Source of the DNA: Dictyobacter kobayashii
GTDB lineage: Bacteria > Chloroflexota > Ktedonobacteria > Ktedonobacterales > Ktedonobacteraceae
DNA: 64,000 nt
NCBI RefSeq assembly: GCF_003967555.1
Contig: NZ_BIFS01000001.1
Location: 5,146,001-5,210,000 of the forward strand
Reading direction: 5' to 3'
The position numbers and the translations under genes are program-made. Of this stretch, positions 46,636 through 54,109 are shown piece by piece. How positions within the stretch are numbered: the stretch's first letter is position 1; each line of letters opens with the position of its first letter. A model generated the notes under the pieces. It was not told where the DNA came from. It made no database searches and was given only the letters and a program-made list of their open reading frames with translations.

Positions 46636-46720
46636 AACGTCGAGGCGCTAGTGCAATTCTAGCCCGGCCCGCCCATCTCTCATGGACCGGTAGTTTACTA
46701 AGTAGAACACGGCGTTCTTC
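46636..46720 (+). tRNA. Permuted tRNA-like body 2, Lys(CUU)-like
   Basis: 3' half first: AA then CGTCG (46638-46642), variable AGGC, T-arm GCTAG-TGCAATT-CTAGC (46647-46663), acceptor CCGGCCC (46664-46670), discriminator G. A 12-base linker follows, then acceptor GGACCGG (46684-46690), TA, D-arm GTTT-ACTAAGTA-GAAC (46693-46708), A, CGGCG (46710-46714), TTCTT. Acceptor pairs 6 of 7, D-stem 4 of 4 (one G-U), anticodon stem 5 of 5 (one G-U), T-stem 5 of 5. Joining TTCTT to AA gives loop TTCTTAA with U33, anticodon CUU and A37, as in tRNA-Lys. A18 and G55 depart jointly from the usual G18-U55 contact. Confidence 0.58.
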
Positions 46721-46773
46721 AAACTAAAGCGTTCGTTTAAACGTGTTGGTGTGTGCAAATGGACGGCACATAG

Positions 46774-46810
46774 GGGCCCGGAACAGGCTACGTTCCGGGC
46801 CCTGCTTTTT
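46774..46810 (+). terminator. Terminator of the permuted-tRNA unit
   Basis: GGGCCCGGAAC and GTTCCGGGCCC form a perfect 11-base-pair stem with a seven-base loop, followed by TGCTTTTT. Confidence 0.92.
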
Positions 46811-47040
46811 CTTCCCACCCCGCCTGTCGTGAAGCGGCGCGCTCCCCCAATCCCCCTATTGACTTACTTCTCAAGTAGCACGATCCCCTCTCATTTTGAG
46901 AGCGTATTAAGCTGTAACAAAGAGCTAATTCGAGACGTTGAAGCAATGTGCATCGTTATTCTGTGATGTTTTTTGTTCCCTCGCCCCTTTACGTTACCGG
47001 TTTAGTCGGGGTTAGAGACAAGTAGTAAGGAGTTTTCTCA

Positions 47041-47534
47041 ATGAGTCATCTGTTCGTACTTGAGTTTAACGACGAAACCAGTGCCCAAAAAGTAGTAGAG
47101 ACCTTGAAGCGGTTGCAGCAACAGCAGCTTATCAAATTGGATGATGCCGCCATATACACAAAAGAGCCAATGGCAAGCCCAGAATCAGACAACTCCATAA
47201 CCTGGTTGGAGCAGGAGCCATGGGTGGTGCTTTTTGGGGCCTCCTGGTCGGCCTCTTGTTTTTATCCCCCCTGCTAGGTGCTGCCATTGGCGCGGGCGCA
47301 GGCGCCATGGCCGGAAAATTCACCGATATCGGCATTGATGATAAATTTATTAAAGAGATCGGTGATACCGTTCAACCTGGTCAAAGCGCCCTGTTTCTGA
47401 TGACCAGCAACGAAGTCGCGGATAAAGTTCTGCCCGAACTGAAAAACTTCCAATTTAAGGTTCTGCGCACCTCACTTTCTAACGAGAATGAACAGAAATT
47501 GCGTGACATGGTCTCCACCCCAACAAACCCCTAA
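47041..47534 (+). pseudogene. DUF1269 family membrane protein, frameshifted
   Basis: Restoring one C near 47167 gives a protein of about 164 residues matching DUF1269: an N-terminal ferredoxin-like strand-helix (H-L-F-V-L-E-F-N-D-E-T-S-A-Q-K), the link G-K-P-R-I-R-Q-L-H-N-L-V-G-A-G-A, a Gly/Ala-rich membrane hairpin (G-G-A-F-W-G-L-L-V-G-L-L-F to A-M-A-G), and a C-terminal cytoplasmic domain with D-D-K-F-I-K-E-I and S-A-L-F-L-M-T. Family members occur in stress-related contexts; function unknown. AAGGAG precedes the ATG. The break is a single-base loss. Confidence 0.8.
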
Positions 47535-47793
47535 GAACCGTGCGTGCTGGCCGATCCAGCATGATAATCTATTGCAGATTCGTTCCAGTATCCCAACTTA
47601 ACAAGGCTTATAGAAGCACCTGGAGCGGATCTGCTCGTCTATATTGTATGCCAGACCAGAATGAGACCTGTACATGTGGAGCTTGTCCCTCCTTTTCCCC
47701 TCCCCGTTCTGAAATGCAACCAGAATAACCATCCTGATAGATTCAAGCTCCGCGCTCGCTTTATTCTCCTCCACTCAAAAATGCAGTTTTTCC

Positions 47794-47822
47794 TTGACAA
47801 TACTCACATGATCGGATACCAT
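47794..47822 (+). promoter_or_regulatory. Promoter of the 47.9-49.8 kb operon
   Basis: TTGACA (47794-47799) and TACCAT (47817-47822) with a 17-base spacer; the -10 element is the left edge of the palindromic operator at 47819-47857, so a bound repressor would block polymerase. Confidence 0.72.
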
Positions 47823-47857
47823 ATAAACAGGTTTATATCATAAACCTGTTTATATGG
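47819..47857. promoter_or_regulatory. Perfect palindromic operator
   Basis: CCATATAAACAGGTTTAT and its exact complement are separated by three bases, giving two 18-base arms. The position over the -10 and start region suggests repression. The MarR-like regulator at 48519-48914, in the same operon, is the obvious candidate to bind it. Confidence 0.75.
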
Positions 47858-47893
47858 TTAGAGCAATCTGTGTATTGACCTGAGGAGGTCATT

Positions 47894-48522
47894 ATGAATG
47901 ATACACCTCTGCGCAGCATTGAAGAGGTGCAGAAACTTACCCAGGAGTATGCAAGCTATTCGCAGAGCAAGAATGGATTGGGAAATGTACTTGGTGGGGT
48001 CGCTGGCCTGGCCATTGTGTTTGCCAACGGGGTGATTGGCCCTGGCCTGTTGACCGCTATCCTCACCATCGGATTCACTATCTGCTGGCTGGTTGGCAAG
48101 GAGGTCATTCGCAGAAAGGTCTATCGCTCATTTGGTGAGGCACGGGAGCTCTGGTCGCCGGCGGCACGTCGCTGGCATCGCTGGGCGATTTCCTTCCTGA
48201 TACTGGTCGTTATCGTTGTCTGGATCATTTTTATTGCGTTCGGTGGTCTTGCGAAACCACAGGGATGGTTGTACCTGCTTTTTGTTGCATCCATGCCGTG
48301 GATCGCTTGGCGCTACCTGCGCACCACCAGCGAATTTGTCGTGGGCGTCTTTTTTCTCTGTGCCTGTGCTGTAACCAGTATGGGGGCGCATACGGGCTCA
48401 TCGGCTGGTGGTGGGTCGGCCTGTTCGCGTTGATTATGTTATATATGGGCATTATCGAGCATCGCAGATTTGGCAAATTAGCAACTCAGTTGCGGGTGTA
48501 CCAGATGGTGGATGAAGCATGA
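47894..48522 (+). pseudogene. Polytopic membrane protein, frameshifted
   Basis: An operon-leading gene encoding about 209 residues once one G is restored in the run at 48382-48386. The first 170 residues contain helices G-L-A-I-V-F-A-N-G-V-I-G, W-A-I-S-F-L-I-L-V-V-I-V-V-W and Y-L-L-F-V-A-S-M-P-W; after the repair the protein continues G-A-Y-G-L-I-G-W-W-W-V-G-L-F and ends Q-L-R-V-Y-Q-M-V-D-E-A at 48522. No family recognised; four to five membrane spans. TGAGGAGG lies before the ATG. Its end overlaps the regulator start (ATGA), so the three genes are tightly coupled. Confidence 0.7.
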
Positions 48523-48914
48523 CCGCAAGGGATGATTCCGAAGCTGTTGTGCCCCTATTGATGGCAACAATGAATGGTGATCTACAGCGGGTGTTTGAAC
48601 TTGATCGCATCATTCATGAGCCTGCGCGGCTGGTTATTCTGGCTGCGCTGAGCAAGGCAGAGGAGGTTGATTTCAAGTTCCTGGAGATGGTGACTGGTCT
48701 GACAAAAGGGAACTTGAGTCGCCAGGCCTCTAACCTCGAAGAGGCGGGCTACATCGAGATTCGCAAGTACTACAAAAACAAGATACCGGCAACTGGTTAT
48801 CGCATCACGGTCGCAGGCAAAAAGGCATTTGCCCTGTACTGGGAGCGTATGGCGGCTTTGCAGCAGAGCTTCCAGCGTGAAGATAGTAATAGCGAAAAGG
48901 GAGGACAAAAATGA
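48519..48914 (+). CDS. Winged helix-turn-helix regulator (MarR-like, HTH_34 type)
   Basis: A 131-residue DNA-binding protein. The winged helix spans about residues 28-105: H-E-P-A-R-L-V-I-L-A-A-L-S-K-A as helix 1, V-T-G-L-T-K-G-N-L-S-R-Q-A-S-N-L-E-E-A-G-Y-I as recognition helix and turn, and a wing ending G-Y-R-I-T-V-A-G-K-K-A-F. This matches regulators of the HTH_34 type often placed beside membrane proteins. It overlaps both neighbours by four bases (ATGA), so it is co-translated with them. It probably represses its own operon through the palindrome at 47819-47857; that link is inference. Confidence 0.85.
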   Translation: MTARDDSEAVVPLLMATMNGDLQRVFELDRIIHEPARLVILAALSKAEEVDFKFLEMVTGLTKGNLSRQASNLEEAGYIEIRKYYKNKIPATGYRITVAGKKAFALYWERMAALQQSFQREDSNSEKGGQK

Positions 48915-49813
48915 GCACGCATATCGCAACGCCACAGAGACGTTCCTTTTCATTGGGTCTGTACCTGCTAATTGTATTCGGGCTTTCATGGCCGTTTCAG
49001 ATCGCGAGTGCTGTGTGGGGCGGCACAGACTTGCTGCGGGTCTATGTGCTGAATTGCGCGGCTATGATTATGGTTACTGTTGGCACATTTATTGCTGGGC
49101 GCTATGTCTTTCGCGATGGTTTTGCCAATGCTGGCTGGCGCTGGGGCAAAGCTCGCTATTACCTGGCGGTGATCTGCCTGGCGCTGTTCTTGTGGGTGGT
49201 TCCAACCCTTATCGATCTGGCCTTGAAGACGCTGAAACTACCTGCCCAACTCACTTCGATACAGATCATCTGGGTGCCTGTGCTGCTCTTCGGCACGCTG
49301 CTGCCTGGCTTTGGCGAGGAGTTTGGCTGGCGTGGTTACATGCTTCCGCGCCTGGCTCAACGTATGAGTGTGCGCAGAGCTGCCCTCTTACATGCTGCCA
49401 TCTGGTGGTCCTGGCATCTGCCCATCCTGATTGGCGGAGCGGTCGCGAGCGGCATCGCTAGCGCGAAGCTAACGGCTCAGCCGGTTGGTTTGACCGTTGC
49501 CATTGTGGTTGCGGCTACCGTCATCTTGAGTGCTATCCCAACGATCCTGCACGGCGTCGTTTTTGCCTACATCTGGACCCGTTACCATAGCCTGGCTGTT
49601 TCCAGCGTTTATCATGCCGCTTATGATGGTATGCGCGATTCACTCACACTCACTATCGGGCTTGGCTTCATAACCAGCTTGTGGGCCACCCTGGTGCTGA
49701 TCATTCTAGGTATTGTTCTCTTATGGAAAGCGGACTGGAGCAACCTCAAAACTGTTGCCATCCCTTCTGAGAATCCTGTCCCCGCTACAGCCGCGTACAG
49801 CCAGAGCGTATAG
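48911..49813 (+). CDS. CPBP family intramembrane metalloprotease
   Basis: A 300-residue membrane protein with eight helices and the CPBP motifs G-E-E-F-G-W-R-G-Y-M-L-P-R (about residues 137-149), H-A-A-I-W-W-S-W-H-L-P (about 161-171) and a later Y-H-A-A-Y-D. The Glu pair, Arg and histidines form the metal or catalytic site of Rce1-like proteases. Its ATG overlaps the regulator stop. As third gene of an operon with a palindrome-controlled promoter, it could be part of a stress or peptide-response module; the substrate is unknown. Confidence 0.85.
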   Translation: MSTHIATPQRRSFSLGLYLLIVFGLSWPFQIASAVWGGTDLLRVYVLNCAAMIMVTVGTFIAGRYVFRDGFANAGWRWGKARYYLAVICLALFLWVVPTLIDLALKTLKLPAQLTSIQIIWVPVLLFGTLLPGFGEEFGWRGYMLPRLAQRMSVRRAALLHAAIWWSWHLPILIGGAVASGIASAKLTAQPVGLTVAIVVAATVILSAIPTILHGVVFAYIWTRYHSLAVSSVYHAAYDGMRDSLTLTIGLGFITSLWATLVLIILGIVLLWKADWSNLKTVAIPSENPVPATAAYSQSV

Positions 49814-49978
49814 TGTCCTCTTACCTGGCCTTTTGCTACCTTGTCTTAAGTGCCTGCCCAATTTTATGCTGCCTGTCATGAATTATATATTCGCTTCCTG
49901 CAACTTCCGTTTTTGGTTTGCGTAAAGGTATTGTAGAGGTGTGGGGAGTAGAACGGGTTGTTTTGAAGGAGGTTGCAG

Positions 49979-50359
49979 GTGCTTTTGATGATTCCATGTA
50001 CTGAACGCTTTGTACATGCTCTGGATGGCTTCAATCATACTGAACGTTCCACCGTTGTCAGGAAGATTCGCCTTTTTGTGGCCAATCCTACCAGTAAGTC
50101 CCTCAAAGTACATCGCTACATGGCACTGGAAAATATGTGGGAATTTTATGTTGATCGGCGCATGCGTGTGTTGTTTGAACGCCTGGAAGGCCAGTTGCAT
50201 TTAAGTGATGTCGGCTTCCATGCGATTTTGCAGAAGGCCTGTCGCTATCGCAATACCTCTTACACTCATGTGTTGCATGTGGGGGAAGGTGTTTATCACT
50301 ATGTTCCTAAGCAGCAGACCTTTAGCGACTCTCGCTTGCCTGCGATTGTGTTTCATTGA
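49979..50359 (+). CDS. RelE/ParE-like toxin-fold protein, orphan
   Basis: About 126 residues with the RelE-like order: T-E-R-F-V-H-A-L-D-G-F helix, H-T-E-R-S-T-V-V-R-K-I helix, P-T-S-K-S-L-K-V-H-R-Y loop, then strands N-M-W-E-F-Y-V-D-R-R-M-R-V-L-F-E-R. This resembles cytotoxic translational repressors or the regulatory part of Ktedonobacteria proteins of this kind. No antitoxin gene with an appropriate ribosome site is visible on either side. GGAGG lies six bases before a GTG at 49979, which I take as start; ATG at 49988 is also possible. A C-terminal 25-residue extension follows the fold. Confidence 0.55.
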   Translation: MLLMIPCTERFVHALDGFNHTERSTVVRKIRLFVANPTSKSLKVHRYMALENMWEFYVDRRMRVLFERLEGQLHLSDVGFHAILQKACRYRNTSYTHVLHVGEGVYHYVPKQQTFSDSRLPAIVFH

Positions 50360-50563
50360 TCCATATCTGACTGGCTGCAAGCGCAGTCCCGTGCCATTGG
50401 TACCATGCCTGGTGTCGATAGCAGCGGTTATGATAACATCGTTGATTGCACTTGAGTGCGTGTCTGAACGGATGTCATATATTACAATAGAGCGATGGAT
50501 GCTGGCTGGTAGGGATTGCTCAATCTAACGGCAGGGCTTTTACTGTTTGCCCAGAGAGCGTAG

Positions 50564-50982
50564 GGAGATCACGAGCAAGCGAGACGCTGGACCATCTTTC
50601 CTGTAAGGAGTGTGTGGGGAGGCGGCCGCAGCCGCCCGCATACCTGCAAAAAAAGGAGATCACGAGCAAGCGAGACGCTAGACTATCTTTCCTGTGAGGC
50701 GCGTGTGGCGAGGCGGCCGCACCCACCCACCTGCAAAAAAAGGAGATCACGAGCAAGCGAGACGCTGGACCATTTTTCCTGTGAGGCGCGTGTGGCGAGG
50801 CGGCCGCACCCACCCACCTGCAAAAAAAGGAGATCACGAGCAAGCGAGACGCTAGACTATCTTTCCTGTGAGGCGCGTGTGGCGAGGCGGCCGCACCCAC
50901 CCACCTGCAAAAAAAGGAGATCACGAGCAAGCGAGACGCTGGACCATCTTTCCTGTGAGGAGTGTGTGGGAGGCGGCCGCAG
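50564..50982. repeat. Tandem repeat array C (five units of about 87 bases) beside the IS element
   Basis: Units with ggagatcacgagcaagcg start at about 50564, 50655, 50742, 50829 and 50916; the last three intervals are exactly 87. Each unit ends in a segment like GTGAGGAGTGTGTGGGAGGC followed by GGCCGC, which is the outer part of the IS terminal repeat. Two unit subtypes alternate (agtgtgtgg versus cgtgtggcgagg). The array therefore seems to be built from IS-end sequence plus a 50-base filler. Confidence 0.85.
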
Positions 50983-52361
50983 CCCTCTTAGGTGTAGGTT
51001 TTTTGAAAGGGAACAAGAAAAAGGACACGGTTTTCTGTTACGATAAGACCACCGTCAAAAACAAAGGCGATCGAAAGGGAGAAAACCATGTCGTATCCAG
51101 AAACAGTATGGCATTGGATCAAAGAAGTAGCAAGACGCTTTCCTCATCTGAGTTGGCCCCAAGCCAAGGTGCTGGCCTGCTACAGCCTGGGGATTGTCAT
51201 AGCAGGAACCTGCGGCTTGACCCAGGTGTCCGACAGCCTGGCAGAAGTGTTGGGGCAAACGCAACCAACCGTCTTTCAACGCCTGCGGGAATGGCGCAAT
51301 GAAGCGGGTGCCAAACGGGGTTCTCATCGGCAGCAGGTGGACGTTTCGGCCTGCTTCGCGCCCCTCTTGACCTGGATCCTATCCTGCTGGGATCCCAGCA
51401 GCCACCGTCTGGTGCTCGTTGTCGACGCTACCAACGTGAGTGACCGTTTCGTGATCCTTTCCATCTCCGTGGTGCTGCGTAGTTGTGCCATCCCGGTCGC
51501 CTGGCACATCGTGCCAGCTGGAGTGAAAGGAGAACACAAATCGCACTGGCTGCACCTACTGGAGAGCTTGCGCGGGTCCGTTCCTGCGCAATGGGAAGTC
51601 CTGGTGATGGCAGATCGAGGGCTCTACGCTCGCTGGCTGTATCAAAAAATCGTGGCGTGTGGGTGGCATCCCTTTTTGCGTATTCGCAGCGGCAGCAAGG
51701 CCCGTCCAGCCAGCAGTCATCGGGTGGGGGACTTCCGAGAGATCAAAACGCTCGTTCCCAGCGCGGGAACCCAATGGAGTGGGGACGTGATGTGCTTTTC
51801 GGATCGGCATGCTCGGCTGCGCTGTCGCTTGCTGGCGCGCTGGGATGAAGGCTATGAGGAGCCCTGGTTCGTGGTGACGGATCTGCCCGTCGAAGAGGCC
51901 CAAGCTTGCTGGTACGGGCTGCGCCCTTGGATCGAATGTGGGTTCAAAGATGGGAAACGAGGGGGTGGAACTGGCAACGCTGTCGGTGTGAGATCCCTTC
52001 ACGGGTGGAACGGCTCTGGTTGGCCATGGCGGTAGCGACTCTGCTCACCGTAGGGATGGGAGCCCAGCGTGAGGTGCAGGAGCAGGCGCCTTGCCTGGAA
52101 CGCCTGCCTCCCACGCATATTGCTCGGCGCACGGCCAAGCCCGACCGAAAGCAGCATCAAAGGCGCAAGTTGAGTTGCTTCAATCGGGGGTGTCGCTTGG
52201 CAGCGCGTATCATTTGGCGCTTACAGGAACCGTTACGCTTCTTCTTGCCCGCTGAGCCCTGGCCTCAGGGGCCTGACTTGCCGCTCGCAGAGGGCTTTTT
52301 CAACTCCTGTTGAAAAACCTACACCTAAGAGGGCCGCAGCCGCCTCCCACACACTCCTCAC
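50955..52361 (+). mobile_element. IS4-like insertion sequence with long terminal inverted repeats
   Basis: Ends 50955-51003 and 52313-52361 are inverted copies over 49 bases with only two mismatches; the inner 21 bases are CCCTCTTAGGTGTAGGTTTT plus T. A single transposase gene lies between. The outer 27 bases are shared with repeat array C, so the true tip may be the inner 21-base repeat (50983-52333) with the outer part belonging to the host repeat. No clear target duplication was found. Confidence 0.85.
51088..52313 (+). pseudogene. IS4-like DDE transposase, one frameshift
   Basis: Repairing one G in the run at 51961-51965 gives about 408 residues. Catalytic residues follow the IS4 plan: first Asp in L-V-V-D-A-T-N-V-S near residue 112, second in V-M-A-D-R-G-L-Y-A-R-W near 175, and Glu in L-R-P-W-I-E-C-G-F-K-D-G-K-R-G near 285, after which the restored frame reads G-W-N-W-Q-R-C-R-C-E. 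The N-terminal helix-turn-helix includes Q-T-Q-P-T-V-F-Q-R-L-R-E-W. The stop codon lies inside the right terminal repeat. Programmed frameshifting is conceivable but IS4 elements normally need none. Confidence 0.82.
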
Positions 52362-52494
52362 TCCCAACCCGGCGCCGCAGGCGCCAAAGAGGAATATGAA
52401 AAAGCCCTGATTCAACTGGTTGTTTCTTTTTATAATTAGACGATAAAATAAAGTCATACTAATTTTGAGAATGTTGGCGCGAGCAAGGTGTGGA

Positions 52495-53247
52495 ATGTTT
52501 AGAAATTTACGTGCGATCGAGATTGCAGAAGGTGCGCTACTGGCTGATATTGCTGTAGCTTTTCAATTTTTAGTGATCATCTTACCGGTTGGTGGTGGTT
52601 TCTTTACAATGCTGAATATAATCGTTTTTACAGTTTTAGTATTGCGGCAAGGTCTTTACGTAGGTGCGTTGAGTATTGCTACCGCCATCTTTTTGCTCTG
52701 TATCCTCGTTGGCCCGCACGGCGCTGCCTCGTTGTTCACTGATGGATTGGCCGGTGGTTTTCTGGGTTTGGCCATGAAGTATCGGTTGCCACATCTCCTG
52801 ATTGTGTTATTGGGCGCGCTGGCTGCTTCCATCTACCTGTTTGGGCTGACTATTGGTGTTGCCTGGTTGACTGGTGTGCCATTTGCGACGTATATTCGCG
52901 GTATTCACCGTGCCTATAATCTCGTTTTGCCGATTGTGGCACTGGTTGCTCAACGGCTAGGACTGGGCGCGTTCTGGCAGCACAACCTCTATCCTCTGGT
53001 GACGTCGCTCTCGCAATGGATCTTTACCTACTGGCTGGTGACCTTCTATGTCCTGTTGTTGCTCGTCTGTATCCCGGCAATTCTGGTTCTTTATGCTGCG
53101 GACAATTCGTTTGTCCGCATGCTTGGCTATAATGTGCGTCCCTTACTGGAAGGCAAAGTTGGTCATTGGGTTCACCGTGCACGCCACCGTGTAGTGACGC
53201 TTATCTTGAAAAGAAAGGCACGGGTACGACGATGGAACAAGGCATAG
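52495..53247 (+). CDS. ECF transporter substrate-component-like membrane protein
   Basis: About 250 residues with six or seven hydrophobic helices and a basic C-terminal tail (R-A-R-H-R-V-V-T-L-I-L-K-R-K-A-R-V-R-R-W). The arrangement I-E-I-A-E-G-A-L-L-A-D-I-A-V near the start and helices such as I-I-V-F-T-V-L-V-L-R-Q-G-L resemble DUF2232/ECF S-component proteins. It overlaps the first ATPase gene by 16 bases, which strongly suggests it is the membrane partner of the ECF ATPases. Substrate (vitamin or metal) is not apparent. I choose ATG 52495 after AAGGTG; 52471 is an alternative. Confidence 0.6.
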   Translation: MFRNLRAIEIAEGALLADIAVAFQFLVIILPVGGGFFTMLNIIVFTVLVLRQGLYVGALSIATAIFLLCILVGPHGAASLFTDGLAGGFLGLAMKYRLPHLLIVLLGALAASIYLFGLTIGVAWLTGVPFATYIRGIHRAYNLVLPIVALVAQRLGLGAFWQHNLYPLVTSLSQWIFTYWLVTFYVLLLLVCIPAILVLYAADNSFVRMLGYNVRPLLEGKVGHWVHRARHRVVTLILKRKARVRRWNKA

Positions 53248-54109
53248 GGACCATTCCTTTGATCGATGTCCAGCAGGTGACGTATACCTATCCCGGACAG
53301 CAGCAAAAGGGGCCAGAAGGCCAGGCGATACAGGCAGTTCCAGCGTTGCAGCAGATCAGTTTGCAGGTTCATGCGGGTGAGTATGTGGCCGTGCTAGGAC
53401 ATAATGGCAGCGGCAAGTCGACATTGGCGCGCCATTGCAATGCGTTGCTGTTGCCAGATCAGGGACGTGTGCTGGTGGCCGGCATGGATACGCGCGAAGC
53501 TGCCAAGCAGCGTACCATTCGTGAGCGGGTGGGGATGATCTTTCAGAATCCTGACAATCAATTGATCGCGACAGTGGTAGAGGATGATGTGGCCTGGGGT
53601 CTGACCGTTCGAGGTTGTGCGGCTGCCGAGATTCGTGAGCGGGTCTCTGCTGCCCTGGAAGCGGTTGGGATCGCTCATTTGCGCCAGCTACCTCCCCATA
53701 AATTGTCCGGGGGCAGCGCCAACGTGTGGCCATTGCTGGCATTCTGGCCCTCCAACCACACTGCATTATTGCTGATGAAGCTACCTCGATGCTGGACCCT
53801 TTTTCGCGCCAGGAACTGGCTAAATTGTTTGCCCGGCTACATCAAGAGCTGGGCCTGACCATTATCCAGGTCACCCATCTATTGGAAGAGGCGATCTATG
53901 CCCAGCGTATCGTTGTGATGGAACAGGGTCGTGTGATTGAGGAGGGTACGCCGGCGCAGATCTTTTCAGACCTGGAACGTTTGCGTGTCTTGAAGTTGAT
54001 TATTCCCGATCCGCTTTCTCTGGTCTCTCGTTTGCGTCAGGCCGGTTTTCCTATTGCGGCTCAGGCGGTAACAAATGAAGAGATTGCCAGGGAGATTGCC
54101 AATGCATGA
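53232..54109 (+). pseudogene. ECF transporter ATPase 1 (EcfA-like), one frameshift
   Basis: About 293 residues if one G is restored in the run at 53709-53713. Walker A G-H-N-G-S-G-K-S-T is near residue 57; the Q-loop F-Q-N-P-D-N-Q is the ECF/Cbi signature that follows. The break falls inside the signature L-S-G-G-Q-R-Q-R-V-A; after it the frame reads A-I-A-G-I-L-A-L-Q-P then A-D-E-A-T-S-M-L-D (Walker B) and Q-V-T-H (switch His). The 3' end overlaps the second ATPase by eight bases. A break in so conserved a motif, in an intact operon, suggests a miscall. Confidence 0.85.

Larger units (their letters stand above)
46447..46811 (+). ncRNA. Non-coding RNA unit carrying two circularly permuted tRNA-like bodies
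   Basis: A unit of about 365 bases between a consensus promoter (46412-46440) and a strong terminator (46774-46810). It contains, in order: a 40-base leader; T-arm and 3' acceptor strand of body 1; five-base linker; 5' acceptor strand and D-arm of body 1; an intervening 70 bases with a hairpin (46571-46612); T-arm and 3' acceptor strand of body 2; 12-base linker; 5' acceptor strand and D-arm of body 2; a tail. No protein-coding signal is seen. Two extra helices outside the anticodon stems (46447-46454 with 46583-46590; 46624-46630 with 46730-46736) could hold each pair of halves together. Confidence 0.65.

Noticed and set aside
46529..46674. Ordinary tRNA with an intron, using D-arm of body 1 and T-arm of body 2
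   Set aside because: The anticodon strands could pair and GGCGGG meets CCCGCC, but four extra bases would separate the T-stem from the acceptor stem and the insert lacks a group I core. The permuted pairings fit standard tRNA spacing better.
46447..46811. Permuted (two-piece) tmRNA
   Set aside because: The order of parts would fit, but there is no tag reading frame ending in Ala-Ala, no tmRNA-type 5' end, and there are canonical D-arms and two separate bodies.
46570..46811. Group I intron supporting permuted splicing
   Set aside because: No P7/R-S core motifs and only about 40 bases upstream of the first 3' half, too short for an intron half.
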